Shown here piece after piece: positions 56,704 to 64,000 of a stretch of 64,000 bases of DNA. The stretch's first letter is position 1. Every line of letters starts with the position of its first letter. Position numbers and translations under genes: made by a program. Origin of the DNA: Nitrincola schmidtii (GTDB lineage: Bacteria > Pseudomonadota > Gammaproteobacteria > Pseudomonadales > Balneatricaceae); NCBI RefSeq assembly GCF_008973715.1, contig NZ_WBOL01000006.1:124001-188000 (forward strand). The letters are read 5' to 3'. The notes beneath the pieces are model-generated. The model was not told the origin of the DNA. It saw nothing but the letters and a program-made list of their open reading frames with translations, and did not search any database.

Positions 56704-57234
56704 TTAACAACGTGTAATTTGGAAGCGAGCAGAGTTTTCATCTAGCATCTCTCGTTTTACCTCTACTTGCTCACCATAATGACGTGCGCAAGCAATGATA
56801 AGCCCCTCCGCCAAATCAGAAAAATGGCGTGATGAGTGGTAAATCATGTTTAAGGTATTCCCTTCACGCTGACAATCAAAACGTGGCAATTGAGCATCGG
56901 GATATAGCTTTATGACTTCGGGGTGTATGTAATCCTCAACACTGCTCAAAAATGTGAAACTATCATTAATATCTTTAAAGAATGATGGGAACTTTTCAAA
57001 GAACACCTTGAACAAGTGTTGACCAAACGCTTTTACTAAATCATCTGGCGCTATATCTGTACGTTCAGAGAGTGCTATCACCATATCCACTAACTCTTGA
57101 TGGTCGTAGACTCCTACACTAGTGTAGGCACCGCCAGACTTAGGGTTCGCTGCATCAATAATGTCATCAACCATGTCTATCGAGAAGGTTTCTTCAACCA
57201 TGTCTAAAAATTCAGTAAACACCATGCCTTTCAT
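56704..57234 (-). CDS. H-NOX haem nitric-oxide sensor
   Basis: The 176-residue protein matches the bacterial H-NOX family. It starts KGMVFTEFLDMVEE. The proximal haem ligand is His 104 in VEDYIHPEVIKLYPDAQLP. The haem-propionate motif YxSxR is intact as Tyr132, Ser134 and Arg136 in IYHSSRHF. The protein should bind haem and sense nitric oxide in the cytosol. It is transcribed away from the large GGDEF-EAL gene and lies 12 bases before its hybrid histidine kinase. The 260 bases between it and the divergent gene hold no gene I can support. Confidence 0.92.
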   Translation of the reverse strand: MKGMVFTEFLDMVEETFSIDMVDDIIDAANPKSGGAYTSVGVYDHQELVDMVIALSERTDIAPDDLVKAFGQHLFKVFFEKFPSFFKDINDSFTFLSSVEDYIHPEVIKLYPDAQLPRFDCQREGNTLNMIYHSSRHFSDLAEGLIIACARHYGEQVEVKREMLDENSARFQITRC

Positions 57235-57494
57235 GAATAAATACCTCTTAACTGAACACTCAGATAACTATAGCACGAGTTGGTTAAGAGTTAACTTCAA
57301 CCAAGATGCCAAAAAAGCAGAGAAGTTTTTTCCAGAAGAAAACGATTACCTGAATCAAACTAAATATTTTCACCTAAAAATACAGAGAAGCGTATTCCTG
57401 TCATATACTCTAAAAATCGACTCTTAAACCTTGCCTTTGTATGAGTGTTGTCACTTTACAATTTAAATAGAGATGATCAAATAGAGCTATTAAC

Positions 57495-60400
57495 GTGCTT
57501 ATAAATATCATAAACAATACCGCAACCCTACCACTGCGCGGTTATGTTTTAAATTTCCTGAGGCCAATCACGCTATTCGGGCTTCTGGTGTTGATATTTT
57601 TTGCCTCTTTATGCCATGCCAACAACGACGAACAGCAACTGCAAAATGATCAGATTACATTAGGTATCTTCGCCTTCCGTCCTAAGGAAATTCTGACTCA
57701 ACAATACCAACCCTTAGCGGACTATTTGACTGAGGCACTGGGTGATATTCAGGTGGTTATTGAGATACTGACTCAAGATGAAATTGAGGATGCCATCCTT
57801 GATCAACAATTGGATTTGCTATTTACCAACCCCAGTCACTATGTTCAGGTCAGAAGCAGAAGTCCGTTGAGCGGCGCCTTAGCCACTCTCATCAGCATGG
57901 AAGATGGACAGGCAGTTGATCATTTAGGTGGTGTGATTATCACTCGATTTGATAACCCTAACCCAAATGATCTTAAACAACTTCGTGGAAGTAACATTGG
58001 CGTGCCAGGTACACGTTTTTTAGGCGGGTTTCAAGCTCAAGCTTACGAGTTACAACAAGTGGGATTAAGATTACCTGATCACGCCGAATTGATCGTGTTA
58101 GGCGGCCACGATGCAGTTGTTTATGCGGTGCTGGCAGGTGATGTTGAATATGGCTTTATCCGATCAGGCATTATCGAGGCGATGGAACGCGAAAGTAAAA
58201 TCGATCCGACAAAACTAACCATCATTAATCCACAACAATTCCCCCACTTTCCATATCGCGTCTCGACCCGACTCTATCCTGAATGGGCGTTTGTCTCCTT
58301 GCCACATGTTGATCGTCGCCATGTCCGATTAATCGCTAGTGCTCTAATGGCTCTGGAAGAACACCACCCCGCAGCCAAGAACGCAAACATTGGTGGTTTT
58401 TCACCGCCGGGGGATTACCTACCCGTAGAAAACCTGGCTCGGGCATTGCGAATGCCGCCTTTTGATGAGCGCATTCCCTTAGAAGTTTTTTGGTATGATC
58501 ACCGTGAAATTGCAATTACCAGTTTACTCTTGCTAGGCATTTTATCGATTTGGGCCCTATGGGTGAGTGGCCGCATGATGCAGCAACGGCGCCGTGCCGA
58601 TGCATTGACTCGCCAGGCAGCCAGTGTTTTTGAACATGCTAACGAAGGCATTATTATTACCGATCCTCAAGGAGTCATCCTTGATGTTAACGCCGCTTTT
58701 ACCAATATCACCGGTTATAATCGAGAGGATGTGATAGGAAAAAATCCTCGAATACTTCGCTCTAATCAGCACAATCGAGAATTTTATCAAGAAATGTGGA
58801 AAGCGCTTGAGCAAACCGGTTTATGGCGTGGTGAGTTATGGAATCGTCACAAAAATGGCCAACTTTATGCAGAACTACTGAACATTAGCACCATTCGAAA
58901 ACCTAATGGCGAAATAGTCCGCTATATCGGTATTTTTTCAGACATCACTCAACTGAAACAGCAGCAAAAACAACTCGAGTTTATGGCCCACTATGACGCT
59001 CTGACGGGCCTTCCTAATCGAGTATTGCTAGCAGATCGTCTACAACAGGCCATGTCCCAAGCTCAACGACGCAAAAACAAGGTTGCTGTCGTATTTCTAG
59101 ATCTGGACGGCTTTAAAAACATTAACGATTCCCATGATCATGAGTTTGGTGATCTTCTGCTTGTTCATATCGCCAATAAGATGAAATCAGTCATGCGAGA
59201 GGGCGACACATTAGCGCGTTTCGGTGGCGATGAGTTTGTTGCTGTATTGCTAGATTTCCCCAATCTTCCAAGCAGTGTACCTGTGCTTGAACGACTTCTT
59301 CACACCTGCGCCGAAACTGTCATCATCAAAGGCAAGCAAATCTCAATTTCCGCAAGCATCGGTGTCAGTTATTTCCCACAGGAGGAAGAACTGGATGCCG
59401 ATCAGTTGATACGTCAAGCAGATCAAGCCATGTACCAGGCAAAACAAACTGGTAAAAATCATTATCACATTTTTGATACTGAGCAAGACAACGCGGTACG
59501 TGGTCAGTACGAAAGCATTGAAAGGATACGTGAAGCCCTAAGCAAAAATGAATTTGTGCTGTATTACCAACCCAAGGTCAACATGCGCACGGGGGAAGTT
59601 CATGGTGTAGAAGCGCTGATTCGCTGGCAACATCCAGAACGCGGCCTACTTCCTCCTGCAACCTTTTTGCCGATCTTAGAACACCATCCGCTGGCTATCT
59701 CACTGGGCGAATGGGTGCTGTCGACAGCCTTGTCTCAACTCGATGAATGGCGAAGCCAAGGATTGAAACTGTCCATTAGTGTCAATATTCATGCATTGCA
59801 TCTACAACAGGAAAACTTTATCGAACGTTTGCAAGCCGAAATCAAAAACCACCCAGACTTCATGCCGGGTGAGCTTGAGCTCGAAATTCTTGAAACCAGC
59901 GCGCTTGAGAATATTGCTGGGGTATCCAAGATCATTCAAGGCTGTCAGAAGCTAGGTGTCGACTTTTCTGTGGATGATTTTGGCACAGGTTACTCATCAC
60001 TGACCTATCTGAAACGTTTACCCGTTCATATGCTAAAGATCGATCAAAGTTTTGTCAGAGATATGCTGGAAGATCCTGATGACCTAGCCATTTTAGATGG
60101 CATCATAGGACTGGCGAATGCGTTTAACCGCAAAGTGATTGCTGAGGGGGTCGAAACATCAGAGCACTCAGAAATGCTGCTTCGCCTGGGTTGTGAGTTA
60201 GGACAGGGCTACGCTATTGGCAAACCCATGCCCGCCTCCATGCTTACCACATGGATTGAAACCTGGCGCCCAACCGAGATTCACCGAACAACGCAACCGG
60301 TAGAACACAAGAATCTTCCGGTACTGTTTGCCATCGTTGAACATATCGCTTGGACAAAAGAGATAGAACACTATGTCAATGGCCAACAACTTCTGCCGCC

Positions 60401-60659
60401 GGTGATAGGAAAAGAGGAGTGTCGTTTTGGCCAGTGGCTATCTGGCCATCAACTGAGTTCGACACTTAACCCAACCACACTTGAAAAACTCAAAAAGCAC
60501 CATGATGACTTACACCAACAGGCTGTTAACTTAATTACGTTGAAGAGTAATCAGCAGCAAGAGAAAGCCATTCTTGGCATAGAAACACTGCATCAGAAGC
60601 GTCTTTCGCTACAGCAGCTTTTAGAAGAGTTACTCAAAGAACCACCGAGTCAGTTTTAA
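57495..60659 (+). CDS. PhnD-like sensor with PAS, GGDEF, EAL and C-terminal CZB domains
   Basis: This 1054-residue protein should both make and break cyclic-di-GMP. A signal/anchor helix (near 27-45) leads a periplasmic PhnD-like ligand-binding domain (50-320). A second helix (near 335-355) is followed by PAS (about 370-490) and GGDEF with an intact RFGGDEF (near 575). The EAL domain keeps an intact EALIRW (near 706). The final 110 residues look like a chemoreceptor zinc-binding (CZB) domain: EHIAWTKE, then ECRFGQWLSG and KHHDDLHQQA supply the His/Cys set. The start is GTG. It is divergent from the H-NOX pair, which suggests a common signalling theme. Confidence 0.85.
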   Translation: MLINIINNTATLPLRGYVLNFLRPITLFGLLVLIFFASLCHANNDEQQLQNDQITLGIFAFRPKEILTQQYQPLADYLTEALGDIQVVIEILTQDEIEDAILDQQLDLLFTNPSHYVQVRSRSPLSGALATLISMEDGQAVDHLGGVIITRFDNPNPNDLKQLRGSNIGVPGTRFLGGFQAQAYELQQVGLRLPDHAELIVLGGHDAVVYAVLAGDVEYGFIRSGIIEAMERESKIDPTKLTIINPQQFPHFPYRVSTRLYPEWAFVSLPHVDRRHVRLIASALMALEEHHPAAKNANIGGFSPPGDYLPVENLARALRMPPFDERIPLEVFWYDHREIAITSLLLLGILSIWALWVSGRMMQQRRRADALTRQAASVFEHANEGIIITDPQGVILDVNAAFTNITGYNREDVIGKNPRILRSNQHNREFYQEMWKALEQTGLWRGELWNRHKNGQLYAELLNISTIRKPNGEIVRYIGIFSDITQLKQQQKQLEFMAHYDALTGLPNRVLLADRLQQAMSQAQRRKNKVAVVFLDLDGFKNINDSHDHEFGDLLLVHIANKMKSVMREGDTLARFGGDEFVAVLLDFPNLPSSVPVLERLLHTCAETVIIKGKQISISASIGVSYFPQEEELDADQLIRQADQAMYQAKQTGKNHYHIFDTEQDNAVRGQYESIERIREALSKNEFVLYYQPKVNMRTGEVHGVEALIRWQHPERGLLPPATFLPILEHHPLAISLGEWVLSTALSQLDEWRSQGLKLSISVNIHALHLQQENFIERLQAEIKNHPDFMPGELELEILETSALENIAGVSKIIQGCQKLGVDFSVDDFGTGYSSLTYLKRLPVHMLKIDQSFVRDMLEDPDDLAILDGIIGLANAFNRKVIAEGVETSEHSEMLLRLGCELGQGYAIGKPMPASMLTTWIETWRPTEIHRTTQPVEHKNLPVLFAIVEHIAWTKEIEHYVNGQQLLPPVIGKEECRFGQWLSGHQLSSTLNPTTLEKLKKHHDDLHQQAVNLITLKSNQQQEKAILGIETLHQKRLSLQQLLEELLKEPPSQF

Positions 60660-60662
60660 CGC

Positions 60663-60857
60663 TTACATTGACTCGCCAATAACCACAAAACTTGCCAGTT
60701 CCATCGCAGCATACTCTGGAAAAACGAGAAGCTTGGCTCCATGATCTGCCGCGATACTCACCCACTCGGTCAGTTTTGCTTGGTAATCCCCCCAAGTTTC
60801 AAACCAATCTATGGGGTATGCTGCCACGGCGGCTTTGAAAGGCAACTGTTTCATCAA
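60663..60857 (-). pseudogene. Truncated carbon-nitrogen hydrolase (nitrilase family)
   Basis: The 64-residue frame matches only the N-terminus of nitrilase-superfamily proteins: FKAAVAAYPIDWFETWGDYQAKL, then GAKLLVFPEYAAMELAS with the first catalytic Glu. It then departs from the family and stops. The rest, with the Lys and Cys of the catalytic triad, is absent, since the next gene's 3' end lies three bases away. In related genomes a GNAT gene is often followed by such a nitrilase, and the GNAT gene upstream fits that. It is surely non-functional as an enzyme. Confidence 0.7.
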
Positions 60858-60913
60858 GCGTCATACCCCATAAAATCAATTCAGATCAGCAAAAAAGTGA
60901 ATTGGTTTAGGAC

Positions 60914-61501
60914 TCACAACATTTTTAACCAAATCTGCATGGTTTTATCCGTTTCTTTTGGTTGATCAACATCTTTCCAACTAAAGTCAGCTTCCACACC
61001 TTCTAGTGGAACATAATCTCGTTTATACCAAAACTCATCTAAGGATTGATAGTTTTCGGGTTTAAGGGGATGGTTTAACGGCCGACTGACTGCCGCAAAG
61101 CAACTAAATTGCAAGCCCAAATCGCGACCATGCGCCTCACGCCGGTCAAAGAAAGCATGTCTAAACCCTTGCCCGCGATACTCAGGCAGGAGCACGGATT
61201 CACCACAGTACAACATTGTCTCAGGATTAAAGCCGGCATCCGAGAGGGTTTCAGAAAACGATTTATCATGCTCACTCAAGATGCCGCAGGTCGCAGCACC
61301 CACCAGTTTTTTGCCATCAAAGGCACCCACAACTAATGAATGCTTATTCAGATAATGCTTTAGGTACTTTTGCTCGTAGGCTCGAGTACCATCATACAAG
61401 TAAGGGAAGCCTCTAAAGATCTGGATTCTTAAATCAGCAATAGCATCAAACCAAGGCCAAATATCATCACCATTTAAGTTTATGATCTTAATGTTTGTCA
61501 T
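60914..61501 (-). CDS. GNAT-family N-acetyltransferase
   Basis: The 195-residue protein has the acetyl-CoA-binding pattern of the GNAT fold: LVVGAFDGKKLVGAATCGI in the central strands and ESVLLPEYRGQGFRHAFFDRRE, with the RGQGxR pyrophosphate loop near residue 120. The acceptor is unknown. The frame extends upstream to 61615, but the ATG at 61501 starts the conserved part. It is followed by a truncated nitrilase gene, its usual partner, so the original two-gene unit is broken. Confidence 0.8.
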   Translation of the reverse strand: MTNIKIINLNGDDIWPWFDAIADLRIQIFRGFPYLYDGTRAYEQKYLKHYLNKHSLVVGAFDGKKLVGAATCGILSEHDKSFSETLSDAGFNPETMLYCGESVLLPEYRGQGFRHAFFDRREAHGRDLGLQFSCFAAVSRPLNHPLKPENYQSLDEFWYKRDYVPLEGVEADFSWKDVDQPKETDKTMQIWLKML

Positions 61502-61745
61502 GATTGCCCGCCACTTGAGCGATCCAGTGGTTAATTTGATATAGCACGATAAACACCCCCCTAGTTTTTTTGTTTGTACAATCCTGACACAAACACTAGG
61601 GGATTGAGAATTCACCTTAGACTAGAAAGATGATGCCATGACGCAATTAACAAATCTTAGGTCGTTTTTTAAATAAACTATTTGCAGACAATAACCCCTC
61701 GTTCTAAAGTGTGGTTTCTTCGTAAAGATAGGGATAAGTCAGCAA

Positions 61746-64000
61746 ATGTTTGAAGCATGGCTATTGATGGCGCTAGTCATAGGTTTACTACTACTCTCAA
61801 GCATTGTTCTGAGTTGGAGTAACTTTTTTACACTTCGCAAACTAAAACGTACTGTTTCTGAACTCGAAGCATTGAAACAACGCTTAGCGAATTCCTCTAT
61901 CCCTACTCAAGACTTACCTGACTCCCAGCAGATTCAAGAAGCCAGTGAGATAGCTGAAGAAGTCACATCTACACCTGAATCAATCACCTCTGACTTGGAT
62001 GCCAGCTTCCCAGAGGAAACAGAAGCTGCAGCGCCGTTGGCGACGAAGCTAGCTGATACTAATCCTTGGGGTGAGAAATCCGACAAGCCGAAAACACTCA
62101 GCGAATCGACTGCTAACACTCATAAAGCAGCCTCCGATACACAGGCATCAACCATCCAACCTAGCTGGAAAAGTAACTGGATGGTATGGCTAGGTGGCGG
62201 CTGTATCGCTTTATCCGGTATTTTCTTAGCGCGTTACTCGATTGAGCAAGGGCTCTTGGGTCCCACCGCACGCATTGTATTAGGACTATTGTTGGGTCTG
62301 GGTATGCTTTTGGGTGCCGAGTGGCTAAGACGTAAAATGGAAACTGCTTATTCAGCCGTTGCCGCACTGGCAGGGGGTGCGATTGTGATGCTTTACAGCG
62401 TTACGTTGGCCGCACTGCATCTCTATCAACTTTGGCCTCCTCTGTTCGTCTTTGCGTTACTGGCGTTGATCTCTTTAGCTGCGATGGTGCTGGCTGTATG
62501 GCATGGTCCGATCCTGGCCTGGATAGGAATTGCCGGCGCTTATGCCGTACCCTTACTGATCGGCGGTGGCAGTTCTGATCTACTTCCGGTACTGATATAT
62601 GTCCTGATCGTGACCAGTTCCTCTCTGGTGTTGCAGCGTTATGTCCAACAAAACTGGCTGTTTAATTTAACCCTAACCGGTGTTTTGGGCTGGTGGTGGC
62701 TACTTCAGCTCAGTGGCCAATCATTGGAATGGGTAGGGCTTTATCTCAGTGTCAGTGCGTATTTATTTTTAAGTATCCCTCAGTTTAATTTTAAGCTGAC
62801 TCAGTCTTATATCGATCAACCCATTAAACGCTCTATCAAAGCCTTTTTCCGCTATAAACAATCCTATCAGCGCCAGACACTGATCGCGTTAAGTTTGATC
62901 ATCATGGCTCAGGGGATCAGCATTGCACTGCATCCTGATTGGCAAGCGGCCATCTGGCTTTGGACACCTTTGTTAGTGTTGATTTTATTCAGTAGCCGCT
63001 TTAATGAGCGACTCAAACTTCTGCCTTGGCTGAGTGCATTGGTGTTTTTCAGCAGCCTGATTGCGGCACACTTTCATACGGGCTGGACTTTCTCTACCCG
63101 TTTTATTGTGCTCAACCTTGAAGACCAAACAGCCTTGCTCAAACTATTGGTAGTATGGACACTTCTCTATGTGGGTCATGCCTACTGGTCGCTGAAAACG
63201 CCACGCTATCCTGCTCTCAAGCTTTCATTAGGCATTATGGCACCTCTATTTGCCTTGGCACTGGCTTGGCAACTGGCGGGGGATTTGTTGCAAGATTGGT
63301 TCTGGAGCGCCGCTGCCCTGATTTGCGGTCTAGGCTATATCGGTCGAGCACAAATAAGACAGACTAAAGATCGTAGTCGGTCATGGCTGATTTTGGCGGG
63401 GCATTTAGGCTACTCCTTAGCCGTGGTGATCTTCTTCGATTCAGCAACACTGATTCTTGCCTTAGCTGCACAAATCGTCTCCTTGGCATGGTTACACCAG
63501 CAACATGAGGATGCTTTACTCAGCTGGGTGATGAAGCTATTGCTGATGTTGATTCTGGCAAGGCTGACACTGCAACCCTGGCTACTTCCGCAATACGAGA
63601 CTAGCTTATTGAGCTATGCAGGTTGTTTTGCTTTAGTGTTCACGGCAAGCAGACTGAACAAAACACACGCCATTTCTCGATGGTTGGAAGGCGCCAGCTT
63701 GCACCTTCTGGTTTTACTGCTCTTCATGCTACTACGTTTCTGGCTTTACGATGGCGATCTGTTTATACGCCGCTACACTTTTACCGAAGCCGCATTCAAC
63801 ACGCTTATTTGGGGTGGTCTGGGGTTGGTTTACTACTATCGAAGTTTCTTAGCAGAGCAGATGCAAAGCCTGTATCGGCTTACCGCACAGCTCTTGCTCG
63901 TTGCGTCTGTCATCAATTACTTAGTGTTGATTAGTTGGCTAAACCCACTCTTCAACTGGAGTTTATCGGTAGCAGAAACACCGATTTTCAATCTACTGCT
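61746..64000 (+). CDS. DUF2339 polytopic membrane protein (partial, cut by window end)
   Basis: The frame is open from the ATG at 61746 to the window edge, giving at least 751 residues. It starts with one membrane helix, a short coiled coil (LRKLKRTVSELEALKQRLA) and an acidic Ser/Thr-rich stretch to about residue 140. Then come many membrane spans. The first, WMVWLGGGCIALSGIFLARYSIEQGLLGP (in part), followed by GAEWLRRK, is typical of DUF2339 proteins. The function of this family is unknown. The 240 bases before it hold no gene that I can support. Confidence 0.8.
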   Translation, partial: MFEAWLLMALVIGLLLLSSIVLSWSNFFTLRKLKRTVSELEALKQRLANSSIPTQDLPDSQQIQEASEIAEEVTSTPESITSDLDASFPEETEAAAPLATKLADTNPWGEKSDKPKTLSESTANTHKAASDTQASTIQPSWKSNWMVWLGGGCIALSGIFLARYSIEQGLLGPTARIVLGLLLGLGMLLGAEWLRRKMETAYSAVAALAGGAIVMLYSVTLAALHLYQLWPPLFVFALLALISLAAMVLAVWHGPILAWIGIAGAYAVPLLIGGGSSDLLPVLIYVLIVTSSSLVLQRYVQQNWLFNLTLTGVLGWWWLLQLSGQSLEWVGLYLSVSAYLFLSIPQFNFKLTQSYIDQPIKRSIKAFFRYKQSYQRQTLIALSLIIMAQGISIALHPDWQAAIWLWTPLLVLILFSSRFNERLKLLPWLSALVFFSSLIAAHFHTGWTFSTRFIVLNLEDQTALLKLLVVWTLLYVGHAYWSLKTPRYPALKLSLGIMAPLFALALAWQLAGDLLQDWFWSAAALICGLGYIGRAQIRQTKDRSRSWLILAGHLGYSLAVVIFFDSATLILALAAQIVSLAWLHQQHEDALLSWVMKLLLMLILARLTLQPWLLPQYETSLLSYAGCFALVFTASRLNKTHAISRWLEGASLHLLVLLLFMLLRFWLYDGDLFIRRYTFTEAAFNTLIWGGLGLVYYYRSFLAEQMQSLYRLTAQLLLVASVINYLVLISWLNPLFNWSLSVAETPIFNLL

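Noticed and set aside
57161-57427. 88-codon + strand frame between the H-NOX and GGDEF-EAL genes
   Set aside because: It overlaps the H-NOX start on the other strand, has no clear ribosome-binding site and is low-complexity and AT-rich at its end.

Overview
The window looks like chromosomal core DNA from a gammaproteobacterium, most likely a marine, saline or alkaline Oceanospirillales or Pseudomonas relative. Three things point there. The order TPR lipoprotein-lolB-tRNA-prs-rplY-pth-ychF follows the Pseudomonas hemA-side arrangement. A fimX-like gene sits beside serB, and mrdA-rodA-rlpA-dacA-ybeD-lipB follows nadD-rsfS-rlmH. The accessory genes handle cation/proton exchange (Mrp, DUF1538) and probably ectoine breakdown. 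No rRNA, CRISPR array or intact mobile element is visible.

Region by region. 0-6.5 kb: lipoprotein sorting, PRPP synthesis and translation genes, with five tRNAs; ispE is missing from its usual place. 6.5-18.1 kb: fimX-like, serB, rnr, secF-secD-yajC, tgt, queA and tRNA-Leu. 18.1-18.8 kb: the scar of a lost integrative element, made of an integrase fragment joined to a truncated MASE1 gene. 18.8-24.8 kb: a small secreted protein, a dadA-like gene behind a tandem glycine riboswitch, and a probable diaminobutyrate catabolic operon (M20 deacetylase, aminotransferase, aldehyde dehydrogenase). 25-30.1 kb: eight co-directional genes encoding DUF1538 membrane transporters, three PII-like proteins and two CBS-domain proteins. 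30.2-39.1 kb: lipoate and cell-elongation genes followed by rlmH-rsfS-nadD-proA. 39.3-44.7 kb: a degenerate cyclase-like membrane protein, parC, an unknown small protein and a ChaN-like protein. 44.7-51.8 kb: an Mrp-type antiporter operon with three MrpD-like subunits. 51.8-55.1 kb: a zinc alcohol dehydrogenase and a MoxR/VWA pair. 55.4-60.7 kb: an H-NOX/histidine kinase pair divergent from a PhnD-PAS-GGDEF-EAL-CZB protein. 60.7-64 kb: a truncated nitrilase, a GNAT protein and a DUF2339 membrane protein cut by the window edge.

The best candidate for an under-described system is the 25-30 kb cluster. It carries one split and one fused copy of a two-part DUF1538 transporter. Each copy has its own unusual PII-like proteins, which lack the uridylylated tyrosine, and its own two-CBS protein. 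A perfect FNR/ANR-type palindrome lies upstream. The layout suggests nucleotide- or redox-gated ion transport. The other signalling features of note are the glycine riboswitch on dadA, the H-NOX kinase pair beside a zinc-sensing-type cyclic-di-GMP enzyme, and the unusual Mrp operon.
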